From assembly GCF_024346955.1 (NCBI RefSeq), contig NZ_AP024883.1, forward strand, positions 620,001-684,000: 64,000 nucleotides of DNA. Direction: 5' to 3'. The notes under the pieces were generated by a model. That model saw nothing but the letters and a program-made list of their open reading frames with translations, was not told the DNA's origin and searched no databases. The DNA comes from Vibrio mangrovi (GTDB lineage Bacteria; Pseudomonadota; Gammaproteobacteria; Enterobacterales; Vibrionaceae). Made by a program: the position numbers and the translations under genes. Below are positions 26,813-33,944 of the stretch, one piece after another; position 1 is the stretch's first letter, and each line of letters begins with the position of its first letter.

Positions 26813-27285
26813 AATTGTTTCCTTCGTGTATGACAAAAGCCCTTTTCTGCCCGAAACTGAGTATACACTTATGAAAGTTTATGAATAAAACGAATATTAA
26901 CGATTAATTTGATGCAAAAAATCGATTAAAAATATGATGAGATCGAGGTGTTATTTCATTTGTTACATTGGGAATGACATTATTTTTAATACGGGATTCA
27001 TAAAGGGAATATTAGCAGATTGACTTTATTGTATTGATTGGTGTAGGTATTTTTATTGATATTTTCATATGTTATCCATACTGATAAATTAATTTATATA
27101 GTAATGAAAAATATTAATGAATTTGATGTTATTCATGATAATTGTCAATTAGGAGAAATATATCTTACATAAATGCTATTAGCATCAATTAAACCGTAAA
27201 GATCATTGCAAATCCCAATATAAACCAGATTGACCCGTCTAGCATAAAACGCTCGACGTCAATGGTAAATAAAAGGAATTACACA
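26813..27285. promoter_or_regulatory. AT-rich divergent gap between catalase and the reb regulator
   Basis: 473 bases without a credible ORF. It holds the leaders of the catalase (minus) and the chimeric regulator (plus). No clear OxyR site or sigma54 promoter was found. AGGA before the ATG at 27286 is the ribosome site of the regulator. Confidence 0.5.
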
Positions 27286-28464
27286 ATGATAAAAGAGCCT
27301 AATCATCTATGCTACCCATCAGAATCGCGTGATCCGGCGACATTGAATATTGGCAAAGATTTTTTCTATCCAATTCTTGGGGACTCCAATCCGATGAAGC
27401 GGATTAAGCAGCAAATCCGCTTTGCATCAGAAGTCAGCTTTCCGGTATTTATTTCTGGTGAATCGGGTTGTGAGAAAAAGGACGTGGCTTACAATATTCA
27501 TTATCACAGTCAGCGTTGCCGGGAACCATTTGTCTGTGTCCCGGCCAATATTCACGATGCCAGGGCTTACCGGGAGCACCTCTGTCGTTGTATTGATCAG
27601 GCATGTGGTGGCTCGGTTTATCTTGAGGAGGTTGACAGCCTGGAACCACTGTTTAAAGATGAGCTGATTTTTTTATTTACACTGGATGCATTTCAGGAAA
27701 AATTAAGAAAAAACAGAGTCCGGCTGATTATTTCGTGTACTGAACCTTTTTATACTTTACCTACCGAGCAACAGTTTATCGCCAAAATATTAGGTTCATC
27801 TGTCCCTCAGTTTAACTTTCACTTACCACCACTCCGAGAAAGAAAACAAGATATTGAACAGCATATTAAATTTATTTTTAGTCGCCTTGACCGACAGGTT
27901 TTATTTTCTGTTGACGCAATGGAAATGCTGAAAAAATATGAATGGCCGGGCAATATCAGTCAGTTACAAAATATATTATTGTCAATAATTGCATTAGCCA
28001 AAACTGAAATTACCGCAGATGATCTGGATGATTTAGGTATTTGTCAGAGAATGGAAGAGAAAGAGGATCTGATCGAACATCTGATTCACCATGATCAGGC
28101 ATTCTGGTCGAATATGCATCCGGCTCTGTCAAAGGCACTGCTGTTTTTAAGCCAGCATTTTCAGGAAGATATTTCACTCAATCAGATTGCCGGAGCCAGC
28201 TATACCAGTGCTTCCCACCTCTCTTATCTGTTCCGGGAACACCTGGGAAGTTCATTTAAATCACTTCTTTGTCAGCTTCGAGTTCGTGAAGCACAACATC
28301 TGATGACGACCAACCCACTGCTCAAAATCACGGATGTATGTATGAGTGCCGGGTTTGGAGACTTAAGTCATTTTGAAAAAATGTTCAAACGTTATGTCGG
28401 GTGCACCCCCAGACAGTTTCGTCAGGAGCAGCGCCAGGAAAGCGATTATTCCATGGCCTGCTGA
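27286..28464 (+). CDS. Chimeric regulator: degenerate sigma54-activator AAA+ domain plus AraC-type HTH
   Basis: 392 aa from the ATG at 27286, which has a ribosome site; the ATG at 27262 has none. Residues ~25-225 align with NtrC-type AAA+ activators: FPVFISGESGCEKKDVAYN at Walker A, GGSVYLEEVDSLEP at Walker B, FHLPPLRERKQDIEQHI, and the YEWPGNISQLQN segment. The Walker A glycine before the lysine is Glu and the GAFTGA loop is missing, so classic sigma54 activation is unlikely. Residues ~280-385 form an AraC-family double helix-turn-helix (DISLNQIAGASYTSASHLSY, ITDVCMSAGFGDLSHFEKMF). It lies 104 bases before the reb genes in the same direction and is the likely regulator of R-body production. 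Confidence 0.8.
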   Translation: MIKEPNHLCYPSESRDPATLNIGKDFFYPILGDSNPMKRIKQQIRFASEVSFPVFISGESGCEKKDVAYNIHYHSQRCREPFVCVPANIHDARAYREHLCRCIDQACGGSVYLEEVDSLEPLFKDELIFLFTLDAFQEKLRKNRVRLIISCTEPFYTLPTEQQFIAKILGSSVPQFNFHLPPLRERKQDIEQHIKFIFSRLDRQVLFSVDAMEMLKKYEWPGNISQLQNILLSIIALAKTEITADDLDDLGICQRMEEKEDLIEHLIHHDQAFWSNMHPALSKALLFLSQHFQEDISLNQIAGASYTSASHLSYLFREHLGSSFKSLLCQLRVREAQHLMTTNPLLKITDVCMSAGFGDLSHFEKMFKRYVGCTPRQFRQEQRQESDYSMAC

Positions 28465-28568
28465 ATTGCTTGATAACCCATGATTATTCATTGATTGGGC
28501 CAAGTTATTCAAAGCCCCTGCTTCTAATATGAAACTAAGTCACAGGATGACGTCAGGGAAGCCGGAAG

Positions 28569-28775
28569 ATGGAAATCGATGTACAGAAGTTGTTAAGTGA
28601 ATTGACACCCAAGGTTTCACGAAATACGCAGTTGAATCTGGTCGCTGCCTCACTTGGTCGGGCTGCTGAAAATGCGACGCAGGTTCAGCAGCAGATCCAA
28701 ACTATTGTCGTAACCAACAGTGCATTGAGTTCAAGTCTGATTTATTCCATTGCACTGAAAAGTACGTCGTCCTGA
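28569..28775 (+). CDS. Short RebB-like protein (reb gene 1)
   Basis: 68 aa. The segment LVAASLGRAAENATQVQQQI aligns with the AAHNATAAQQQ core of the larger RebB-like proteins downstream, but the N-terminal MPVNE-type block is absent and the C-terminus is divergent. RebB-family proteins (killing trait domain) polymerise into R-bodies, large coiled protein ribbons that unroll. It opens the gene series and is 52 bases from the next start. Confidence 0.65.
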   Translation: MEIDVQKLLSELTPKVSRNTQLNLVAASLGRAAENATQVQQQIQTIVVTNSALSSSLIYSIALKSTSS

Positions 28776-28827
28776 GCCGGCTTTGAAAGGTGAATCGTCA
28801 CCTTTCATGACTAAGAGGAGCATATCT

Positions 28828-29097
28828 ATGCCAGTAAATGATGCGGTTACCGATTCTGTAACCCAGGTCAACACAGAAGCCGTTGGAAGTACTCCAGCAG
28901 TGGCCGGCGGGAATCTGTTGATGTCCACCAGCCATGCAATGGGACTTACTGCTCTCAGTAGTGTGAGTGCGAACCAGCAGGCAACTTTGGTCCACCAGAC
29001 CTCGACGGTACAGGGAGTCAATTCACTGTTGAGTACAGGCAGTGCAATTGTCGGTCGTAGTGTCGAGCTTATCCTTGAACCTAGCAAGAAAAGCTAA
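28828..29097 (+). CDS. RebB-family R-body protein (reb gene 2)
   Basis: 89 aa from the ATG at 28828, which follows AAGAGGAGCATATCT; a longer frame beginning 45 bases upstream is not supported. The N-terminus MPVNDAVTDSVTQVNTEAVG and the end TVQGVNSLLSTGSAIVGRS match genes 3 and 4 closely, while the centre is divergent and lacks the AAHNATAAQQQ core. Alanine-, serine- and glutamine-rich with no signal peptide, as expected of cytoplasmic R-body subunits. Confidence 0.85.
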   Translation: MPVNDAVTDSVTQVNTEAVGSTPAVAGGNLLMSTSHAMGLTALSSVSANQQATLVHQTSTVQGVNSLLSTGSAIVGRSVELILEPSKKS

Positions 29098-29119
29098 TTA
29101 GTGAACTCAGGAGAATATT

Positions 29120-29380
29120 ATGCCAGTAAATGAACAAGTTACCGATTCAGTAACTCAGGTGAATACGAAAGTTGTCGGGGAAACTCCCGCGATGGCAATG
29201 GGCAACCTGTTGATGTCGACCAGCCATGCGTTAAGTAATGCTGCACATAACGCAACTGCGGCACAGCAACAGGCACAGATCACCATGCAGGCCGCGACCG
29301 TGCAGGGTGTCAATTCTCTGATGGCCATTGGTTCTTCCGTCATTGGACGGGGTGCTGAAGGCATCATTGAAAAAGGTTAA
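29120..29380 (+). CDS. RebB-family R-body protein (reb gene 3)
   Basis: 86 aa with the complete RebB pattern: MPVNEQVTDSVTQVNTKVVG, ETPAMAMGNLLMSTSHAL, AAHNATAAQQQAQITMQAAT and VQGVNSLMAIGSSVIGRGAE. The ribosome site is CAGGAGAATATT. It differs from gene 4 at only about ten positions, a recent duplication. Probably a major ribbon subunit. A weak 7-bp hairpin overlaps its stop. Confidence 0.9.
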   Translation: MPVNEQVTDSVTQVNTKVVGETPAMAMGNLLMSTSHALSNAAHNATAAQQQAQITMQAATVQGVNSLMAIGSSVIGRGAEGIIEKG

Positions 29381-29398
29381 TCCTGTTGGCGTTAACCT
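29374..29398 (+). other. Weak hairpin at the end of reb gene 3
   Basis: Arms AGGTTAA / TTAACCT (7 bp, 11-base loop) starting inside the last codons of gene 3. No T tract. It may act as an mRNA end-stabiliser or pause; too weak to call a terminator. Confidence 0.35.
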
Positions 29399-29517
29399 GA
29401 ATCCTGTCAAACACCGCATGCTGGTGTGAGCAGGCAAACTTTAGTTAATCGATGTTTATTAACCAAAGGTTTATTCAATCAACGTTTTATTCAATCAAAT
29501 AGCAAAAGGAAATCACA

Positions 29518-29778
29518 ATGCCAGTGAATGAACAGGTGACAGATTCGGTCACACAAGTGAATACAAAAGTTGTCGGTGAGACGCCAGCAATGGCAATGGG
29601 TAACTTACTGATGTCAACCGGTCAGGCTTTGGGTACAGCTGCTCATAATGCGACGGCTGCTCAGCAGCAGGCTCAAATTACGATGCAGGCTGCGACAGTG
29701 CAGGGCGTGAACTCGCTAATGTCTATCGGTGGCTCGGTTGTTGGACGTAGTGCTGAAGGCATCATTGAGAAAGACTAA
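29518..29778 (+). CDS. RebB-family R-body protein (reb gene 4)
   Basis: 86 aa, nearly identical to gene 3; changes are confined to STGQALGTAAHN and SIGGSVVGRSAEGIIEKD. The preceding 137-base gap includes short tandem copies of TTTATTCAATCAA and ends with AAAAGGAAATCACA before the ATG. Two near-identical major subunits fit the multi-subunit R-body ribbons described for Caedibacter, where several Reb proteins co-assemble. Confidence 0.9.
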   Translation: MPVNEQVTDSVTQVNTKVVGETPAMAMGNLLMSTGQALGTAAHNATAAQQQAQITMQAATVQGVNSLMSIGGSVVGRSAEGIIEKD

Positions 29779-29795
29779 TCAATCAGTGCTTTCAT

Positions 29796-29824
29796 TACCT
29801 TTGCCGGTTATGCCGGCAAAGGTA
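29796..29824 (+). other. Intercistronic hairpin between reb genes 4 and 5
   Basis: Perfect 12-bp stem TACCTTTGCCGG / CCGGCAAAGGTA with loop TTATG, followed by TTTAAAAGGAG. The tail is too short in T for a strong terminator; an attenuator or RNA-processing/stability element that skews subunit ratios is plausible. Confidence 0.6.
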
Positions 29825-29841
29825 TTTAAAAGGAGCATAGG

Positions 29842-30135
29842 ATGAAAGATACCGTACTTCCTCCTGAACCGGATCAGAGTGCTTTCAACTCTGCTTTTCA
29901 GTCAGTTGCCCAGTCAACCGCGCTGGCGTTATCAGATGCGACAGACAACCTGCGCAACCTGAATACGATCAGTACGACAGCAATTGGTACTGCATTGAGT
30001 CAGATGCTGGAAACCGGAGATCTGAGATATGCCCACATTATTGAGCAGGCTCAAAAGGTCGTGACCAATGGTGCGGATAACTTTGGCGTCGTCGGGGAAA
30101 AAGTTGCCACAGTGTTGTACGACTCTTCCAAATAA
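29842..30135 (+). CDS. RebB-like protein, second subfamily (reb gene 5)
   Basis: 97 aa. The core SVAQSTALALSDATDNLRNL then NTISTTAIGTALSQML is shared with gene 10 (31612-31878), so the locus contains a second Reb subfamily distinct from genes 2-4 and 8. The C-terminus YAHIIEQAQKVVTNGADNFG is a predicted helix. AAAAGGAGCATAGG precedes the start. Confidence 0.78.
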   Translation: MKDTVLPPEPDQSAFNSAFQSVAQSTALALSDATDNLRNLNTISTTAIGTALSQMLETGDLRYAHIIEQAQKVVTNGADNFGVVGEKVATVLYDSSK

Positions 30136-30142
30136 TCTTCGT

Positions 30143-30160
30143 GGCTGGCACGGACCAGCC
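30143..30160 (+). other. Small hairpin after reb gene 5
   Basis: GGCTGG / CCAGCC stem with loop CACGGA directly after the gene 5 stop. It lacks a T tract. The TGGCACG inside it looks like a sigma54 -24 element but has no matching -12. Confidence 0.4.
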
Positions 30161-30282
30161 CGGTTCTGAAGAGAAATTGAGGCCACAGATCCTGATTCAA
30201 TCGACTCAGTTATTTCCGGATTTCTTCATCGAAAATCAGGTTCATCAGGAAAACGTTCATCAGGAACAAGCAAGGAGTGACG

Positions 30283-30705
30283 ATGCAAGAGCAGAAACCC
30301 CGATATGAAAATGAATCCGGACAGGAGTTGCCGCGGCAGACGATTGAACATTTCAATACATTGCAGGCATATACTGCCCAACCCACCAGTCTGTTGGAAA
30401 CCACATTGGCTGATACATTAGGACTGTCGATGCATAATGCCATCACCAACCAGCAGCAGTCGCAAATGACAACCGCAGCTTCGATTACCAATGCTTGTGC
30501 CCGGCTACTGCAAACCCAGACCAGAACGATGGCATCTTCAACGAAAAAAGCTGAGAGTGTGGAGCCTGCCATCTTTGTGGATGGTTCTGATCGTCTGTCC
30601 CCTGATACGAGTGATGCGGAGAGTGATGGATTGGAAGAACAGCAAACCAAGCGATTTAATTTATTCAGGTTTTTAAAACGGAATAAAAAAGAGGCAGAGG
30701 AATGA
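30283..30705 (+). CDS. Reb-associated 140-aa protein (reb gene 6)
   Basis: Start at 30283, five bases after AAGGAG. The middle (LADTLGLSMHNAITNQQQSQ) matches gene 9 (MSDTMGLHMQNAVTIQQGMQ), defining a third paralogue pair. The N-terminus is polar and the last 45 residues form an acidic linker followed by a basic tail, FNLFRFLKRNKKEAEE. Its stop overlaps the start of gene 7 by four bases, indicating translational coupling. Assigned to the R-body locus by position and the shared core. Confidence 0.65.
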   Translation: MQEQKPRYENESGQELPRQTIEHFNTLQAYTAQPTSLLETTLADTLGLSMHNAITNQQQSQMTTAASITNACARLLQTQTRTMASSTKKAESVEPAIFVDGSDRLSPDTSDAESDGLEEQQTKRFNLFRFLKRNKKEAEE

Positions 30706-30965
30706 GTAGTCAACCATCGTTCAGTGCAGATGTCGGGCAACAACTGAACCAGATTCAGGAAGCTACGGAAAGCCGGATGCAAGAGATCCGGCAGATGGTC
30801 CGTCAGAGTCAGGATAAGTTTGAGACAGTGCAGATGGACGAAAATGTACAGAAGGTTCATCAGGAAGTGAATCAGATGTTTGAAGACGTTCACACCCAGA
30901 TTGAGCAGGAAATGCAAAAAATCAATCAGCAACTTCAGCAGGTGTTGCCTGATCAGCACGCATAA
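30702..30965 (+). CDS. Coiled-coil protein in the reb series (reb gene 7)
   Basis: 87 aa, almost entirely a predicted coiled coil rich in Gln and Glu (LNQIQEATESRMQEIRQMVR, KVHQEVNQMFEDVHTQIEQE). It has no RebB core and begins inside the stop of gene 6. It could scaffold ribbon assembly or cap filaments. A coiled-coil gene of similar size lies in the minus-strand operon at 41871-42170. Confidence 0.7.
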   Translation: MSSQPSFSADVGQQLNQIQEATESRMQEIRQMVRQSQDKFETVQMDENVQKVHQEVNQMFEDVHTQIEQEMQKINQQLQQVLPDQHA

Positions 30966-30976
30966 ACGAGGAAATT

Positions 30977-31243
30977 ATGGCTAAGAAAGTGAATGAACAA
31001 ATTACAGATGCAATTACTCAGACCAATACCCAGGTACTGGCGAGTTCTCCGGCGAATGCGATGGGAAACTTCTATACCGCAATGAGTCTGGCGATGTCTA
31101 ATCTGAATCATAATGCGACTTCGGCGCAGCAGCAGGCTGGCATTACGATGCAATCGGCTACCGTGCAGGGAATTAACTCGCTGACAGCTATCGGTACCGC
31201 GGTTCTGGGACGGGCTGCGGAAGATATTGTCGAGAAAGGTTAG
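30977..31243 (+). CDS. RebB-family R-body protein (reb gene 8)
   Basis: 88 aa in the genes 3/4 subfamily: KVNEQITDAITQTNTQVLAS, SPANAMGNFYTAMSLAMSNL, NHNATSAQQQAGITMQSATV and QGINSLTAIGTAVLGRAAED. Sequence is divergent enough to be an old paralogue. The start follows ACGAGGAAATT, 11 bases after the gene 7 stop. Likely an additional ribbon subunit. Confidence 0.88.
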   Translation: MAKKVNEQITDAITQTNTQVLASSPANAMGNFYTAMSLAMSNLNHNATSAQQQAGITMQSATVQGINSLTAIGTAVLGRAAEDIVEKG

Positions 31244-31272
31244 GAGTTGCTGATCATCGAACTGAGAATCAA

Positions 31273-31327
31273 AAAGGGGATTCACCGATTATTGTTATTA
31301 TGACAGGTAATATGGAGAATCCCCTTT
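31273..31327 (+). other. Long-loop hairpin between reb genes 8 and 9
   Basis: Eleven-bp perfect arms AAAGGGGATTC / GAATCCCCTTT enclosing 33 bases. No terminal T run. Positioned 30 bases after gene 8; possible attenuator or stability element. Confidence 0.5.
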
Positions 31328-31347
31328 AGACAGATGGAGAGCCGATT

Positions 31348-31536
31348 ATGGCAAAGCAGGAAAGCGCTGATCTGGAGCAGGTCAATGAAATGATCGACCA
31401 ACTGACAGAGTCTGCCATGTCAGACACGATGGGACTGCACATGCAAAATGCAGTGACTATCCAACAAGGCATGCAGGCAATCAGTAATGCTGCTACTTCA
31501 ACAGCCTGTGCACTGATATTGCAGCAGGGCGGTTAA
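31348..31536 (+). CDS. Small Reb-associated protein (reb gene 9)
   Basis: 62 aa. Its core SAMSDTMGLHMQNAVTIQQG resembles the middle of gene 6 without that protein's long tail, and ends ATSTACALILQQGG. The glutamine/alanine-rich helical character matches the RebB group. AGATGGAGAGCCGATT precedes the start. Function is inferred from position and paralogy only. Confidence 0.65.
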   Translation: MAKQESADLEQVNEMIDQLTESAMSDTMGLHMQNAVTIQQGMQAISNAATSTACALILQQGG

Positions 31537-31562
31537 TTTCTACCTTGATGAAGCACTATACT

Positions 31563-31616
31563 TTGGTGAGGAAGTATGTCTTGGTGAGAAAACATGTCTT
31601 GGTGAGGAACAATGTC
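31563..31616 (+). repeat. Three tandem 18-bp SD-ATG modules before reb gene 10
   Basis: TTGGTGAGGAAGTATGTC (31563), TTGGTGAGAAAACATGTC (31581) and TTGGTGAGGAACAATGTC (31599) are head-to-tail. Each carries a ribosome-binding-like GGTGAGR and an ATG. The first two ATGs read ATG-TCT-TGG-TGA, a three-residue frame that stops; the third ATG (31612) starts gene 10. Confidence 0.85.
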
Positions 31617-31878
31617 GAAAGGATCAACCACTGAAAAGGCAAAACAGTCCGTTGCACAGTCAACGGCAATTGCCGTTCAGGATGCTGCCGACAATCTGCG
31701 TAATCTCAATACTATCAGCACGACAGCCATCGGGGTTGCTCTGGCACAATTGCTGGCGACCGGCGATGAAAAATATGTCAAGGTGATCGAACAGGCTCAG
31801 CAGATCATGGAGAAAGGGACGGCAAATTTCTCTGAGCTGGGTAATAAGGCGGCGGAGGTCGCTAAGAAATTTGATTAG
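31612..31878 (+). CDS. RebB-like protein, second subfamily (reb gene 10)
   Basis: 88 aa, paralogue of gene 5: SVAQSTAIAVQDAADNLRNL then NTISTTAIGVALAQLLATGD, and VIEQAQQIMEKGTANFSELG. The N-terminus is short and lysine-rich. Its start is the third of three tandem SD-ATG modules, so its translation may be controlled unusually. It is the last gene of the series. Confidence 0.78.
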   Translation: MSKGSTTEKAKQSVAQSTAIAVQDAADNLRNLNTISTTAIGVALAQLLATGDEKYVKVIEQAQQIMEKGTANFSELGNKAAEVAKKFD

Positions 31879-31946
31879 ACAAGACCTGACTAGTGCAATG
31901 CCATCGATTGTTATCTCTCATTTCTGCTGCACATTTTACTCGTTCC

Positions 31947-31977
31947 GGCAGACCCGGTTTTCCTGAATCTGCCTGTT
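31947..31977 (+). terminator. Possible terminator of the reb operon
   Basis: Six-bp stem GGCAGA / TCTGCC with a 15-base loop, followed by TGTTATTTG. Weak, but it is the only hairpin seen between gene 10 and the convergent gene at 32014. Confidence 0.35.
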
Positions 31978-32013
31978 ATTTGAGTAAATAAACCGCTTTG
32001 GGTATATGAACCT

Positions 32014-32616
32014 CTATTTGGGCATGTAAACAGTCAGAATCAGCCGCGGGCCTGCTTTTTTATCGATCTGGCATAACCGGGATATTTGACCGCTTCCCTG
32101 ACGGGCTGAGTCTAATGCATAAGTACATTGAGACTCGTTATCGAACTCTGCCAACAGAGCAGAATCCTGAGTACCGAATGTCCCCCACAATGCACTGATC
32201 AGACAGACTTTCTCTCGTTTTAAATAATGCTGAAAAGCATCAACACGTGCCATGTTCATTGCCATCTTCTGCCGTTCTCGCCGCTGACGAAACTGTTCCT
32301 GGTGAATCGAAAAAATTTCACACCAGAGTGGTGATGATGCCTGCCGGATACTGAAATCCGCATAAGAAGCGGTCCGTTTGTTACATGCTTCTACCCGATC
32401 ATCTTTCTCCCGGTAGTGCAGGTATTGTTCATCAAGAAGATAACGAGGTGCGAACTCATGTTGTGCATCCGGATAATGCTGTATCAGAAGTTGCCCCAGC
32501 TCGACCACCAGCCAGGATTTTGCAAAAAACCGAACTTCCGGGTCAGCAAGATACTGACTAGCCCGCTCAAAGTCATAATGATCGGCAAAAAAGCGGAGAA
32601 GTTGTTGGGCGTTCAT
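32014..32616 (-). CDS. Hypothetical 200-aa protein convergent with the reb operon
   Basis: Family not recognised. The start (32616) has a strong AAGGAGCGCCT ribosome site. The protein is soluble, with no signal or membrane segment; it has an aromatic-rich N-terminus (LLRFFADHYDFERASQYL), a basic middle (EQFRQRRERQKMAMNMARVD) and a beta-like C-terminus. It converges on the reb genes and its upstream region carries the left 30-bp direct repeat, so before the island arrived it probably adjoined the minus-strand operon at 39282-42636. Membership in the R-body locus is an inference. Confidence 0.6.
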   Translation of the reverse strand: MNAQQLLRFFADHYDFERASQYLADPEVRFFAKSWLVVELGQLLIQHYPDAQHEFAPRYLLDEQYLHYREKDDRVEACNKRTASYADFSIRQASSPLWCEIFSIHQEQFRQRRERQKMAMNMARVDAFQHYLKREKVCLISALWGTFGTQDSALLAEFDNESQCTYALDSARQGSGQISRLCQIDKKAGPRLILTVYMPK

Positions 32617-32671
32617 AGGCGCTCCTTATGTGATGGTTTTCTCCACTGTAAGCAACTGAGCATGGCAAATC

Positions 32672-32701
32672 TCGGCGTTTTCCCCTGAATTTTCCGAGAA
32701 T
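32672..32701 (+). repeat. 30-bp direct repeat, left copy
   Basis: Identical over all 30 bases to 38999-39028; begins TCGGCGTTTTCCCC and ends TTTTCCGAGAAT. With the base before it, the left copy forms CTCGG ... CCGAG ends. It marks the left edge of the AT-rich island. Confidence 0.9.
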
Positions 32702-32785
32702 AATGATGTGCATCAATTGGCATATTTAAGTTCCTTGGTAGATTTTCTGGTTAGGAAAAGTTTGATCACAAAGGGAAATATAAAT

Positions 32786-33944
32786 ATGAAGGAAATTGAT
32801 AGTACCTTGTCTAGTAGAGCTGTTCATGATGATAGCCATCGATATTTTTATCCTCTATCTTTAGAGGAAAGTTTTTTTTTTGAAACTCATTAATGAATTG
32901 AATTTTAAAAACAACAATTTAATTATTGTCTGTCATGCAATTAAAAGTTTAATCCCATATATTTCTATATTGTCAAAACATAATTCATTACAGAAGGTAC
33001 TTATAAAACCAAACTCTGTAGATAAAGATATAATTAGATATTTAGAAAATAATGAATATAATTTTGAATTATTAGATCGGAATGAGTTTTCTTCCAAAAG
33101 TAAAGTGGTATCTAAATTAAATTCCTTTACTGAAAATAAAGAATGTATACTGTTTGATATTGGTGGATATTTCTCATCTATATTTGACGATAGTGCAGTG
33201 ATTAACAATATCATTGGTATCATAGAAGATACAGAAAATGGTCAGCAAAAATACGAAAACAAGAATTTATTGAATTCAAACATTCCATTATTTTCTATTG
33301 CTAGGAGTTTTCCTAAAGAAACTGAAGATTGGTGGGTAGGCCTGGCAATTTTATTTTCTGCAGAAAAGCAATTAAGGACTTTAGGTAAGACTTTTAATGG
33401 AAAGAGAATACTTGTCATAGGTTTTGGAAAAATAGGGAGAAGTATTGCACAGAGTTTGCAAAAATACGGTTACTCTGTAACTGTATATGATAAGGATTCA
33501 AGAAGACTGGTGCATGCATCATGTTTAAATTTAAATATAATAAAAGATAGATCTGAATTTGGAAAGTTCAATGTTATATTTTCTGCAACAGGAAATAAAT
33601 CTATATCCGAATCCGACTTTCCATTATTTAAGAAAGTATGTTATTTTTTCTCAGTGACATCATCTGATGATGAGTTCGATATAGATTTTGATGATTTTAA
33701 TTTAATCAAAGGAATGTTTTTCTCTAGTAATAAAAATGGAAATATTTACTTTTGCAATAAAGGGAATGCAGTGAATTTTCTAGATGGTGGGGAAATTGGA
33801 TATTTTGCGCATATGGTTCAGGGTGCTATTGTATGTGCAGCTCAACGAATAATTGATAAGAATTATAAGTTAAACGTAATTAATGAACTTGAAAGTAAAG
33901 ATGAAGTTTTATTATCAGATATATATTTGGAGACATTTTTGTGA
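32786..33944 (+). CDS. Divergent SAH-hydrolase-like NAD-binding protein, reading frame broken at a T10 tract
   Basis: The main frame (32880-33944, TTG start) carries a Rossmann fold with GKRILVIGFGKIGRSIAQSL and a split catalytic-domain layout like adenosylhomocysteinase (HMVQGAIVCAAQRII near the end). The adjacent frame from the ATG at 32786 encodes MKEIDSTLSSRAVHDDSHRY and runs into ten T residues (32872-32881). Removing one T, or slipping by one, joins the two frames into a ~385-aa protein. Catalytic residues of true SAH hydrolases are not conserved, so function is unknown. It overlaps the HD gene by four bases. Very AT-rich compared with flanks. Confidence 0.6.
32872..32881 (+). repeat. 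T10 homopolymer inside a coding region
   Basis: Ten consecutive T residues exactly where the N-terminal and main frames of the SAH-hydrolase-like gene must be joined. Candidate for slipped-strand switching, transcriptional slippage, or a sequencing indel. Confidence 0.7.

Noticed and set aside
30146..30160. TGGCACG resembling a sigma54 -24 element
   Set aside because: No TTGC-type -12 element at the required spacing; the bases form a small hairpin.
32708..32785. N-terminal extension of the frame that becomes MKEIDSTL
   Set aside because: The part before 32786 has no ribosome site and overlaps the edge of the direct repeat region.
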